Notes under the pieces: model-generated
Seen by the model: only the letters and a program-made list of their open reading frames with translations
What the model was told of the DNA's origin: nothing
Database searches by the model: none
NCBI GenBank assembly: GCA_044225565.1
Contig: JBGAIL010000035.1
Location: 1 to 32,955 of the forward strand
DNA: 32,955 nucleotides
Reading direction: 5' to 3'
Origin: CAVXAE01 sp044225565
GTDB lineage: Bacteria > Pseudomonadota > Gammaproteobacteria > Steroidobacterales > Steroidobacteraceae
Translations under genes and position numbers: made by a program
Shown: in pieces, positions 24,059 to 32,845 of the stretch
Layout of the letters: the number at the start of each line of letters is the position of its first letter
Position numbering within the stretch: the first letter of the stretch is position 1

Positions 24059-25092
24059 CCGGAACGGACCCGCAGGAGGTCGCCGCGGACTGGGTCGCCC
24101 GCCTGCACTCGGGAGAGATGACGGTGGAGGACGAAGCGGGACTCGGCCGGTGGCTCGATGCGGATCCGGCTCATCGCCGCGAGTACGGCCGCCATCTCCA
24201 GGCCTGGGCCGGAGCCGAATCGTTGCGCGACGATCCGGCCATCCGCGGCATCCTCGATGCCGCGAACGCGGAGCGGCCTGCCGGCGGCGGTGAGCGCGCG
24301 GCCGGCCCGACGAGTCCGCCGATGCGAGCGAATGCGCCGGGCCGGCGAAGCCGCAGCGCCAGTCTCGGCTGGGTCGCGGCCGCCTCGATCGTCGCCGCGG
24401 GTGCTGCGCTGTATCTTTATCGAGCCTTCGGTGACGACTCCCTGCGCACCGCCGTCGGAGAGATCCGCAGCGTCACGCTCGCGGACGGAAGCACCGTTAC
24501 GTTGAATACGGCCACCCGCATGGCCGCGCGGATGGGGCGCGAATCGCGGGTGGTGGAATTCGAGCAGGGCGAAGCGTTCTTCGACGTGAAGGCCGATGCG
24601 AGGCGGCCGTTCGTCGTGCGCACGCCGAATGGCGAGGTGCGCGTACTCGGTACGCAGTTCAACGTGCGTCGCACCGGGAGCTTCGTCGAAGTGACGGTGA
24701 AGGAAGGGCGCGTCGAAGTCCGGCCCGTGGACGAAACCGTCTCCCCGCCGATCCAGCTCACGGCGCGACAGAAGCTCGCGTTCGCCGCGAGGGGTGGCGC
24801 TGCGCCACGGCCGGTGTCCGAGCCGGAGACCTCGCTCATCGCGAGCTGGCGCAACGGGGACGTCATCTTCCAGCGCGACACGCTCATCTCCGTGATCAGC
24901 GAGCTGGGGCGCTACACGCCCAAGCGCCTGGTGATGGACGATCCGAAGCTCGCCAATCTCGCAGTGTCCGGTGTCTTCCGGCCGCACGGCCGCGAGGGCG
25001 ACGTGGAAGGCTTCATCGTCGGACTGCAGGCGGCGCTGCCGTTGAAGGCCACCGTGTTCGCCGACCACATCAGCATCGAAGCGGCGGAGTGA
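24037..25092 (+). CDS. FecR-type anti-sigma factor / signal transducer
   Basis: 351 residues. The cytoplasmic N-terminal domain (DPQEVAADWVARLHSGEMTVEDEAGLGRWLDADPAHRREY, about 11-50) has the tryptophans and leucines typical of FecR anti-sigma regions. A single membrane helix follows at about 110-128. The periplasmic FecR domain includes GEIRSVTLADGSTVTLNTATR, EQGEAFFDV, RPFVVRTPNGEVRVLGTQFNV and VKEGRVEV, and the C-terminal part resembles an STN-like module. It would carry the signal from the receptor's N-terminal domain to the sigma factor. ATG 24037 follows GGAGGA at 24025-24030 and overlaps the sigma gene. Confidence 0.92.
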   Translation: MSNRDRLTGTDPQEVAADWVARLHSGEMTVEDEAGLGRWLDADPAHRREYGRHLQAWAGAESLRDDPAIRGILDAANAERPAGGGERAAGPTSPPMRANAPGRRSRSASLGWVAAASIVAAGAALYLYRAFGDDSLRTAVGEIRSVTLADGSTVTLNTATRMAARMGRESRVVEFEQGEAFFDVKADARRPFVVRTPNGEVRVLGTQFNVRRTGSFVEVTVKEGRVEVRPVDETVSPPIQLTARQKLAFAARGGAAPRPVSEPETSLIASWRNGDVIFQRDTLISVISELGRYTPKRLVMDDPKLANLAVSGVFRPHGREGDVEGFIVGLQAALPLKATVFADHISIEAAE

Positions 25093-25201
25093 GCACGCTT
25101 TCCCCGCCGATTTCTGCAGGACGCATTGAGGGAGGCCCGATCCGCTGCGTTATGCCGTGCAGAGCGACACGGCAGTCCAGCCGTGCGGAGGGGTCTGCAA
25201 C

Positions 25202-27727
25202 GTGACGAAAAGAAACCTGAAGCTGCGTGGCGTCGTCTGTGCCGCGATGTCGAGCCTGTCCCTGGTGAGCGTGGCGGTCCACGCGGAGATCGCCAAGACG
25301 CATTTCAACATCGCCTCGCAGGCCACCGAGGATGCGCTGGTCGCCTTCGCCTCCAGCGCGAAGCTGCAACTGGTGTTTCCGCCCGACATCGTCGCCGGGC
25401 TCAAGTCGCCTGCGCTCGTCGGCGACTACTCGCCGGATGACGGCCTGCGCCGGCTGCTGGCGAACACGGATCTCGAGTTCCAGTTCGTCACCGAGAGGAC
25501 ACTGGTGATCCGCCGTCGCGGCACGACTCGCGCGGATGCGGGCAGCGGTTCGGAGAGTCCATTGAGGCTTGCACAGGCTGCGGGCAGCGCGCAGGAAGCA
25601 CAGACGAGCGCTGCCAGTGCGCCGGACGCGGTGGACGAAGTCGTGGTGCGGGCGACCGAGTTCCGCTACGAGCAGGCGGAGAGCGCCTTCAAGATGCCGC
25701 TGTCGCTCAAGGACACGCCGCAGTCGGTGAAGGTGATCACGCAGGACCTGCTCGACTTCGCGAGCATCCGCAAGTTCGAGGACGTGTACAAGGTGGACGC
25801 CTCGGGCGGCGTCTCGCACGCCGGCGACCAGTTCCCGCGCAACTACTACCGCGGCTTTCGCCAGCAGGGTATCAACGCCATCAAGGTGGATGGTTTTCGC
25901 ATGACGGCGAACATCAACCTCGATCTCTCGCCGTTCGAGCGCTTCGAGGTGGTGAAGGGCGCCACGTCCACGCTCTACGGCCAGAACTCGATCGCCGGCA
26001 CGCTCAATGCCATCTCGAAGGCGCCCACGGCAACCTTCGGTGCGGACTTCGACCTCGAGGCCGGCAGCTACGAGCACTATCGCGCGCAGGCGGATCTGCA
26101 CGGCCCGCTGACGGACGACGGTCGCCTGAGCTATCGGCTGGTCGGCGCTTATCAGGATGAAGGCAACTATCTCGACGTGCCGGGCTCGAAGGTCGCCGCG
26201 GTCGCGCCTACCGTCAGATACCAGCTGGACGAAGACACCGCGCTCACGGCGCGGGTCATCTACCAGAAGTACCAGTTCGCGACTTCGTTCGGATTCGGCG
26301 CGCAGTTCATCGGCACGGACTCTTCCGATCCGGCGCAGCTCATCGCCAGCAATTTCATCGTTCCCGACGTTCCGCGTGACCGGTCAGGGGCCGCACCGTG
26401 GAATCACACGGAGAAGGAGGCGACATTCGCCCAGGCCGTGCTGGAACACCGTGTCGGCGAAAGCTGGCAGCTGCGCGGCAACGTCCAATACAACCGGGTG
26501 CGGGGCAGCGCGGATGCCTTCCAGAGCTGGAACACCGACGAGAGCGGAGAGACCTTCGCGTATCTCTACGGGCGGGACCAGGAAGACCAGGTGTACGCCG
26601 CGGAGGTGAATCTGTTCGGTGACGTCGAGCTCTTCGGGCGGCGCCACACGCTGTTCTTCGGTGCGGACTACGCGAAGCTGAACACGGACACGCTCGATCT
26701 CGGCGAGGGCGGTCCGGCCGGCTTCAGCATCCTCGATCCGGACTGGTCGGCGATTCCCTCGCACCGGCTCTGGTCGGACTACGACTTCTTCTACGATTAC
26801 CAGAACCACCGCAGGATCTCGGGCGCCACGGCCCAGGCGCTGATCCGTCCGGTGGACGGCCTCATCGTCTCGCTCGGGCTGCGCTATTCCCACGACGTGG
26901 CGGATTTCCGCATCCGCTCCGGCACGCCGGAGCAGATTCCCGACGTGAGCGGCGTGCCGTTCGGCGACTGGTCCACGCTCGAGGCGAACAAGCTCACCAG
27001 GCAGGCTGGGCTCACCTACGCGCTCACGCCCCGGCTCAATGCCTATGCGAGCTACGGGGAGACGTTCGAGCCTCGCGGCGGGCTGCTGTTCAACGGCGGC
27101 GCGGGCAAGCTCGCCGGGCCGGAGGAGGGCCGCGCCTACGAGCTCGGCCTGAAGGGCGATGCGCTCGGGGGCCGCATGTCCTACAGCCTCGCGGTGTTCG
27201 ACATGGAGCGCACCAACATCCAGCAGCGCGATCCGGACCATCCGGGCTTCGTGCTGCCGCTCGGCACGCAGCGCAGCCGCGGCGCGGAGCTCGACTTCCA
27301 GGGCCGCATCGCGCCCGGCTGGGAGATCTACGGCTCCATCGCGAAGCTCGATGCCGAGTTCGTCGACGGCCAGTACGAAGGCTTCCAGTCGGCGAATGCG
27401 CCGGACTTCGGCCTCTCGCTCTTCGGCAGTTACCAGGTGCAGGCGGGCACGCTCAAGGGCCTCGGCGTGGGCGCTGGCGTGGTGCACAAGAGCGGCATGA
27501 AGACCTTCGATGCCAACGGATATGACGTACCGGTGGAGTTCGATCTCGGTGGCTTCACCGAGGTGGACCTGCGGCTCTTCTACGACCGCGCTCGCTGGCG
27601 CTACGAGGTGGCGGCCACGAATCTGTTCGACACCACGTACTTCTCGCCTTACTCGGAAGCCATGTGGTTCGGGCTGCAGGTCAATCCGCCCAGGCAGGTG
27701 ACGGGCCGCGTTTCGTACCGGTTCTGA
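25202..27727 (+). CDS. TonB-dependent outer-membrane receptor with STN signalling domain (FecA-like)
   Basis: 841 residues. GTG 25202 is chosen because GGAGGGG at 25187-25193 is well placed and a signal peptide follows directly (cut after VAVHA, residue 28). Residues about 33-104 form the STN domain that contacts FecR. A low-complexity linker and DEVVVRAT lead to the plug (LSLKDTPQSVKVITQDLLD; YRGFRQQGINAIKVDGFR; VVKGATSTLYG). The rest is a beta-barrel ending in the aromatic residue of VSYRF. The plug resembles siderophore receptors, but no siderophore genes or Fur box are near. The next gene is a hydrolase starting 1 base after the stop, then an amino-acid permease. The imported substrate may therefore be a peptide-like or ester compound rather than iron. 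Confidence 0.93.
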   Translation: MTKRNLKLRGVVCAAMSSLSLVSVAVHAEIAKTHFNIASQATEDALVAFASSAKLQLVFPPDIVAGLKSPALVGDYSPDDGLRRLLANTDLEFQFVTERTLVIRRRGTTRADAGSGSESPLRLAQAAGSAQEAQTSAASAPDAVDEVVVRATEFRYEQAESAFKMPLSLKDTPQSVKVITQDLLDFASIRKFEDVYKVDASGGVSHAGDQFPRNYYRGFRQQGINAIKVDGFRMTANINLDLSPFERFEVVKGATSTLYGQNSIAGTLNAISKAPTATFGADFDLEAGSYEHYRAQADLHGPLTDDGRLSYRLVGAYQDEGNYLDVPGSKVAAVAPTVRYQLDEDTALTARVIYQKYQFATSFGFGAQFIGTDSSDPAQLIASNFIVPDVPRDRSGAAPWNHTEKEATFAQAVLEHRVGESWQLRGNVQYNRVRGSADAFQSWNTDESGETFAYLYGRDQEDQVYAAEVNLFGDVELFGRRHTLFFGADYAKLNTDTLDLGEGGPAGFSILDPDWSAIPSHRLWSDYDFFYDYQNHRRISGATAQALIRPVDGLIVSLGLRYSHDVADFRIRSGTPEQIPDVSGVPFGDWSTLEANKLTRQAGLTYALTPRLNAYASYGETFEPRGGLLFNGGAGKLAGPEEGRAYELGLKGDALGGRMSYSLAVFDMERTNIQQRDPDHPGFVLPLGTQRSRGAELDFQGRIAPGWEIYGSIAKLDAEFVDGQYEGFQSANAPDFGLSLFGSYQVQAGTLKGLGVGAGVVHKSGMKTFDANGYDVPVEFDLGGFTEVDLRLFYDRARWRYEVAATNLFDTTYFSPYSEAMWFGLQVNPPRQVTGRVSYRF

Positions 27728-27728
27728 C

Positions 27729-29750
27729 GTGGTGAGAGCCTTCGCGGTTTTCGTGGCGATCTGCTGCGTGGGCTGCGTCGAGGTGCATGGCCAGCAGCTG
27801 CCCGCGGCCCGTGGGCAGGCGTTCGATGGCGTGACGACAGCGGAGATCGGCGTCGGCGAGTATCGGCGCAATGAGCCACCGAAGTATTCGCAGGCACTGC
27901 GGCGCTCCGTCTATGTTGCCATGCGTGATGGCGTGCGGCTTGCCGTGGATTACTACATGCCGGCCGTCGAAGGCCGGGCGGCGCGGGGCCGATTCCCGGT
28001 GGTTCTCGAGTACACCCGTTACGGTCGCGCGAAACCCTTGCCCGACGGCCGCACGAAGCTGGGCGGAAAGCATCGCGCCGAAGCCGATGCGCATGGGGTG
28101 GTGACCCTCGGCGATGAGCGCTCGTGGTCCGAGGTGCTGCTCGGCTACGGCTATGCGCTCGTCGTGGCGGACATGCGCGGGTCCGGCGCTTCGTTCGGCC
28201 CTTCCCACGCGGAAGGCGATGACATCGAAGGCAAGGACGGGTTCGACCTGGTCGGCTGGATCGCGCGGCAGGCCTGGAGCGACGGCAAGGTGGGCATGCT
28301 CGGCTCTTCCTATCTCGCTGAAGTGCAGCCGCGCGTGGCGGCAGAGCGGCCGAAGGCGTTGCGGGCGCTGGCCATGGTGTACGGGTTTTTCGATGGACCC
28401 AACACGGCCTATGCGATGGGCGGCATCTTCCGTCACGGCTGGCAGGGCGGGTGGGTGAGCAGCGTCGCATCGCTGGACAACCGATCCACCGACCCGGATG
28501 CGCCCATCACGAACATCTCACCCGTGGATGCGGACCTCAGGGGCATCGAGCTGCGTCGCGCAGTCGCCGAGCATCGCGAAGGCGTGGACGACGAGTATTT
28601 CCGCCACCTCGAGGAGTTCAGGACGCTCGGCGTGGTCCGGGACCGCCTGCCGTTCGTGGACCACTATCAGGCGAAAGGGCAGAACAATCTCTACACGCTG
28701 CTCCCCCGCATGAACGCGAGCCGCGTGCCGACGTTGCTGCTCGGCGGCTGGAACGACATCTACGCGAACGACATGCTGTACTGGTACGCGAACCTCGAGG
28801 TACCGAGGAAGCTGATCTACGGCCCTTATCCGCACGGCGTGTCGGGGCCGTCTCCCCGAGAGCCGCGCGACGTCGAGCGCGACCGCATCGTGTCGCGGGA
28901 GGCGCTCCGCTGGTTCGATCACTGGCTGCGCAGCATTCCGAATGGCGCTGAGTCGCGTCCGCAAGTGTTGTACGGCCTGCAGCGATCTGCCTCGCAGGTC
29001 GATGCCGAGCAGAGTGAATGGTTCGCCGCGGAAGAGTGGCCGCCGCGCACGGTGGAATATCGAGACCTGTTCCTTTCGGGGCGGCCGGCTCGCACTGTCG
29101 CTTCGCAAGGCGATGGCTCGCTGGCCTTGGAGCCTGACCGTGTTCCCTCACGGCAGCCGTGGACGGTGGACTACTCCGTTTCCACCGGCGATGTCGGCAC
29201 GCGCTGGCGCGGCAGCGTCTACGAAGTGTCCATGACGAACGTGGATCTGAAGTCGCTCACTTACACCTCCGAGCCGCTCGCCGAGGAGCTGAGAGTGGCG
29301 GGCATCCCGGTCGTGCGGATCATGCTTTCGGCCGAGAACGCGCCGGATGCGGACATCCACGCTTACCTCAATGCCGTGGCGCAGGACGGCACCTCGAGGC
29401 TCGTTTCGGAAGGAATCCTGCGCGCGTCCCATCGCAAGCTCGGGACGGCGCCTTACCGGAATTTCGGCCTGCCGTTTCCCGGCTCCACCTCGTCCGCCAT
29501 CGCTTCGACGCCGCCCCTTTCCACCGAGCCCGTGCCGCTCGAATTCCCGATGATCGCGGTGGGGCGGGTGTTCCGGGCGGGCGAGCGCATCCGGCTCACC
29601 ATCGCGGGCGCGGATCGGGACAACACGCTGCAGGCCGAGCGCGATCCGCCGCCCCGGCTCGCGCTGCATGCCGGCGGGCCATTCCCTTCCGTGCTGCGCT
29701 TGCCCATACTCGGGAGCAACGCATCCGCTTCACCTGCGAGCCTCCCATAA
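27729..29750 (+). CDS. CocE/NonD-family (X-Pro dipeptidyl-peptidase-like, S15) serine hydrolase
   Basis: 673 residues starting at GTG 27729 (GTG 27732 is also possible), one base after the receptor stop. The N-terminus (RAFAVFVAICCVGCVEVHG) is an export signal with a cysteine that only loosely fits a lipobox. The alpha/beta-hydrolase core includes RDGVRLAVDYYMP, VVADMRGSGASFG, the nucleophile motif GMLGSSY (Ser194), the acid in LLGGWNDIYAND and the histidine in YGPYPHG. A C-terminal jelly-roll domain (EELRVAGIPVVRIMLSAENAPD; RIRLTIAGADRDN) matches the family. Members hydrolyse acyl esters or proline-type dipeptides. Sitting between a TonB receptor and a permease, it may process the imported compound in the periplasm. 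Confidence 0.9.
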   Translation: MVRAFAVFVAICCVGCVEVHGQQLPAARGQAFDGVTTAEIGVGEYRRNEPPKYSQALRRSVYVAMRDGVRLAVDYYMPAVEGRAARGRFPVVLEYTRYGRAKPLPDGRTKLGGKHRAEADAHGVVTLGDERSWSEVLLGYGYALVVADMRGSGASFGPSHAEGDDIEGKDGFDLVGWIARQAWSDGKVGMLGSSYLAEVQPRVAAERPKALRALAMVYGFFDGPNTAYAMGGIFRHGWQGGWVSSVASLDNRSTDPDAPITNISPVDADLRGIELRRAVAEHREGVDDEYFRHLEEFRTLGVVRDRLPFVDHYQAKGQNNLYTLLPRMNASRVPTLLLGGWNDIYANDMLYWYANLEVPRKLIYGPYPHGVSGPSPREPRDVERDRIVSREALRWFDHWLRSIPNGAESRPQVLYGLQRSASQVDAEQSEWFAAEEWPPRTVEYRDLFLSGRPARTVASQGDGSLALEPDRVPSRQPWTVDYSVSTGDVGTRWRGSVYEVSMTNVDLKSLTYTSEPLAEELRVAGIPVVRIMLSAENAPDADIHAYLNAVAQDGTSRLVSEGILRASHRKLGTAPYRNFGLPFPGSTSSAIASTPPLSTEPVPLEFPMIAVGRVFRAGERIRLTIAGADRDNTLQAERDPPPRLALHAGGPFPSVLRLPILGSNASASPASLP

Positions 29751-31192
29751 CAACCGAGACCCGGGCGACGAAACCTCAGGGATTGGGGCCCTTCCAGCTC
29801 TTCACCGTCCTCTTCGGCACCATCATCGGCGTCGCCTGGATCGTCGCGACGGGGATGTGGATCGGGGAGGCCGGCCCGCTCGGCGCCATCATCGCGTTCG
29901 GCATCGGCGCGCTCGTCATGTGGCTCATCGGCCTGTGCTTCGCGGAGATGATGACGCTCTACCCGGACGCCAACGGGTCCATGGCCTATGTCTTCGAGGC
30001 GTTCGGGGAGCGCGCGGCCGCCGCGGCAGGCTGGTTCCTGGTGCTCACCTATTCGGCCACCTGTGCGTGGTTCTTCGTCACGGTGTCCTGGCTCGCGCAG
30101 GCGGCGGTGCCCTGGATCGGGGGCCCAAAGGTCTACGCCACGTTCGCGGGTGACGTGCACCTGGGCGAAATCGTTCTCGGCCTCGCGGCGGCGGTGGCCA
30201 TCACTCTCGTGAACCTGCGCGGCGTGTCGGCACGCGCGGCTTTCCAGGATGCGCTGGTGGTGGCGAAGATCGCCATCGGCATCGCGCTGTTCGTCGCAGC
30301 TTTGCTGCTGGGCCGGGCCGAAAGGCTGGAGCCGGTGTTCGCCGCTTCGACCCCTCACGCCATCTGGTTGAGCATCGCCTCCGTCGCAGCGACCACGCCG
30401 TTCTTCTTCGCCGGGTTCGACGTGCTGCCGCAGGCGGTGCGGGATCGCCGCCCGGGCACGCCGCTGAGAGTGATCGCCACCGTGATCAGCATCGCGACCT
30501 TCCTGGCGTTCGTGTTCTACAGCGGCGCGATTCTCTCGGCGAGCGCGGCGCTGGAGCGGACGGTGCTGCGTGAATCCACGTTGCCGGTGGTGGAAGCTTT
30601 CAGCACGGGCATGGGCCAGCCCTGGCTGGGATTTCTCGTCATCGTCGCGGGAATCTGCGGCATCCTCACGGGCTGGAATGCGTGCCTGCTCTCGGGAGCC
30701 CGCGTTTTGCAGGGCATGGCGCAGGCCGGCGTCACGTTGCCGTTCTTCGCAGTCGAGCGTGTGCGCGATTCCGGCACGTCGAAGGTGCCGGTGCGTGCGA
30801 CGTTGTTCATCGCGTTTCTCGCGGCAGGGCTCGGCATGATGGGGCGCCAGGCTGCCGCGCCCATCGTGGACATCGTGGCCATTCCGCTGCTCATCTGTTT
30901 CGTACTCGTCTGCGCCGGAGTCATCCGACTGCGCCGCACCAGACCGGATGCCGAGAGGCCTTATCGCGTTCCCGGCGGCCTGATGCTCGTGCGCTTGGCA
31001 TTGCTGCTTTCCGCAGGGCTCATCGTGGCCGCGCTCGTGCCGGTCTTTCTATCTGCCCGCGGCTACGCTCAGTGGGTCTTCCTGGTGGTCTGGTCGCTCG
31101 TGGGGCTGGTGTTCTGGCGCATGGCGGCGGGATATCGCGCCACGATGACGGCGGAGAAGAGGAAGGCGTGCGTGCTGGGTGGGGAAAGCTAA
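29747..31192 (+). CDS. APC-family amino-acid permease
   Basis: About 480 residues with some twelve hydrophobic helices. The N-terminal GLGPFQLFTVLFGTIIGVAWIVATGMWIGEAG and the following CFAEMMTLYPDANGSMAYVFEAFGERAAAAAGWFLVLTY are classical APC-superfamily helices, which carry amino acids or polyamines. The start is unresolved: no ATG, GTG or TTG with a ribosome-binding site precedes helix 1. Choices are ATA 29747, which overlaps the hydrolase stop as ATAA; ATC 29723 with GGGAG six bases before; or TTG 29783 immediately after CAGGGA. The given start is ATA by analogy with ATGA coupling. It closes the five-gene unit that begins with the sigma factor; after it base composition changes abruptly. 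Confidence 0.87.
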   Translation: MTTETRATKPQGLGPFQLFTVLFGTIIGVAWIVATGMWIGEAGPLGAIIAFGIGALVMWLIGLCFAEMMTLYPDANGSMAYVFEAFGERAAAAAGWFLVLTYSATCAWFFVTVSWLAQAAVPWIGGPKVYATFAGDVHLGEIVLGLAAAVAITLVNLRGVSARAAFQDALVVAKIAIGIALFVAALLLGRAERLEPVFAASTPHAIWLSIASVAATTPFFFAGFDVLPQAVRDRRPGTPLRVIATVISIATFLAFVFYSGAILSASAALERTVLRESTLPVVEAFSTGMGQPWLGFLVIVAGICGILTGWNACLLSGARVLQGMAQAGVTLPFFAVERVRDSGTSKVPVRATLFIAFLAAGLGMMGRQAAAPIVDIVAIPLLICFVLVCAGVIRLRRTRPDAERPYRVPGGLMLVRLALLLSAGLIVAALVPVFLSARGYAQWVFLVVWSLVGLVFWRMAAGYRATMTAEKRKACVLGGES

Positions 31193-31267
31193 GTCGGTCT
31201 CAAGTTTAAACTGTTGTTCAAAGTGGCATTGTCTGTCAGCGTCGTAATCTTGGTCCGTCCCGAACTC

Positions 31268-31894
31268 TCACTGGCATTTTATTTCAGAAACCATTTCTCT
31301 AAAGAGAGCACGACGAACCTTGAACCAATCCGAATCGCGGCGAAAGTCTTTGCCGAAATAGCCTGGCGCTACCAGTAGAGCGAATTGAGTACCGCAGCGA
31401 CGCACATAAGCTTCGGAAGCTGGTTTTTCTGGATCAAAAAGATGCATCCAGGGGGTGTTGGCTATGCTTACAATCTCTGCATCCATTTTTTCTGATGAAC
31501 TTGCATGGCCCAGCTCGGCTCGCAAAGCTCTATTTAGCATGGGGCGCAACTCGAGCAGCGACGTTTCAATCGAAGATGAATTGCCAAGTCGCGCTAGCGT
31601 ATAGACCACTTCAAATTTCGCCACGTTATCCCAGCGCGACCATCCGTAGTCGTACTGCGCCGAGAATATCTGATTGAGACTCGACTCGGGTGATTCGAAA
31701 TTCTTGTCAAAGACTCTCGGCTTGTCTTTGAATCGATGGTTGGGCGGAACCTTGAGTGAAACAAGACCGCCTTCATATCTGATCTCATAGTCGAGCCATT
31801 TTTCTTTATCGGCATCGATTCGTTTTCCAGCGGCAAACGTGATCCCCAAGATTGACATGCTGATCACCAACAAGATCAATAAATCTGCCTTCAT
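31268..31894 (-). CDS. Unknown exported or membrane-anchored protein, possible immunity protein
   Basis: 208 residues with a hydrophobic N-terminal segment (ADLLILLVISMSILGITFAAG) that is a signal peptide or anchor, followed by a soluble domain rich in charged and aromatic residues (SAQYDYGWSRWDNVAKFEVVYTLARLG near the middle; TPWMHLFDPEKPASEAYVRRCGTQFALLV further on). I do not recognise the family. Its ATG overlaps the stop of the toxin-like frame as ATGA, and it lacks its own ribosome-binding site, so it depends on translation of that frame. A small gene just after a toxin tip is the classical position of an immunity gene, and an exported product would suit a toxin acting in the periplasm or membrane. 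The role is inferred from position only. Confidence 0.6.
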   Translation of the reverse strand: MKADLLILLVISMSILGITFAAGKRIDADKEKWLDYEIRYEGGLVSLKVPPNHRFKDKPRVFDKNFESPESSLNQIFSAQYDYGWSRWDNVAKFEVVYTLARLGNSSSIETSLLELRPMLNRALRAELGHASSSEKMDAEIVSIANTPWMHLFDPEKPASEAYVRRCGTQFALLVAPGYFGKDFRRDSDWFKVRRALFREMVSEIKCQ

Positions 31895-32334
31895 GGGTAT
31901 ACGGAATGCGGGCTGATCGATCCCATGAACATTGCAGGAGATGCGATAATGGAGCCAACGACTCGGAAAGGATTGAATGTGTTCAGGCCCACTACATTAC
32001 CTACAGCATCCAAAAAATGATTCGAAATCGTTAACTGCGCGCCTACTGACTGAGCCAAACTTCGACCAACAAGTATGTTGGCAGCAGACCCATAGTAGGT
32101 GACCCCAACTTCTGTGCTGAATCGGAAGCCATTTTGAGCTAGAGCGCTGAAAGCATTAGAGACAATCAGGCTTCCCTGGCTGTGCGCCACAATATTAGAG
32201 ATTGCTCCTGCTTGCTGCAAAAGCCCGGCCAACTGGCTCCCAAGGCTAGAAGTTCCGGTCACTTTCATTAGAAATGATTCTGTTAGGTCCGCGATGAACC
32301 CATAAGCTCCCGGATCGCTCTGCGGCGGAAGTAT
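31891..32334 (-). pseudogene. Truncated alpha/beta-hydrolase toxin-tip module (polymorphic toxin C-terminus-like)
   Basis: The convincing part begins near GILPPQSDPGAYGFIADL and runs to the stop at 31891. It includes GFIADLTESFLMKVTGTSS, then SNIVAHSQGSLIVSNAFSAL, which carries the nucleophile-elbow motif HSQGS of alpha/beta hydrolases, then YYGSAANILVGRSL, SNHFLDAVGNVVGLNTFNPF and SPHSVYP. From memory, this layout occurs at the C-termini of large contact-dependent or RHS/haemagglutinin-type toxins. No start codon with a ribosome-binding site or any delivery domain precedes it. The frame stays open to 32541, but that upstream part overlaps the plus-strand lipoprotein and is not protein-like. 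It therefore looks like an orphan tip cut off from its parent gene. Confidence 0.55.
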
Positions 32335-32404
32335 TCCCGTGTATGATCTGAAAGGCGACTGGGGTTTGCAGTGGAGTGCGACACCGAGTGTCCGGCGTTC
32401 GGAA

Positions 32405-32845
32405 ATGCTTAAGCATGCTTCAATCGTCATGGGTCTGGCTCTTCTGCTGCATGGGTGCCAGCGTGAGCGACACAAGTTTGAATTTTGCGCTATCAATAGG
32501 GGAGTTTTCGATAAAGAATCAACGATTATTGATACTGACAATCATCGAGTTGATGGAGCGGATACTTCATTTGAATTTGGCATATTGGATCTTGGGTTTG
32601 CCAGAGGGTTCGCGAAGCCATTTCCATTCATGCTGCCGGCAGTTCCGTTGAATAAAATGCCTGGACGGTGGGAGGCCGGAGGATATCGATTCACGATGTC
32701 TGTCCCTCCGTCTGCTGATCTGGATTGGGTTCTGACTAGCGCGCAGCCGATGGATGCTTCGAGTGTGCAGGGATTCAAGCAGCTTCCGGTGATTTTGTAT
32801 TCGAACGGGGGGTGGCGTGATGGCGATAAGGATGACTGCCCCTGA
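32405..32845 (+). CDS. Small lipoprotein of unknown function
   Basis: A 146-residue protein starting at ATG 32405: MLKHASIVMGLALLLHGC is a lipoprotein signal with the modified cysteine at residue 18, followed by a charged linker (QRERHKFEF). The mature part has no recognised family. It contains DLGFARGFAKPFPFMLPAVP and ends with KDDCP, leaving a second and third cysteine that could pair. The ribosome-binding site is weak (TCGGAA), and TATGAT at 32342-32347 is a possible -10 element without a clear -35. It lies head-to-head with the truncated toxin module in AT-rich DNA. It could be another immunity or cargo lipoprotein, but this is only a positional guess. Confidence 0.55.
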   Translation: MLKHASIVMGLALLLHGCQRERHKFEFCAINRGVFDKESTIIDTDNHRVDGADTSFEFGILDLGFARGFAKPFPFMLPAVPLNKMPGRWEAGGYRFTMSVPPSADLDWVLTSAQPMDASSVQGFKQLPVILYSNGGWRDGDKDDCP

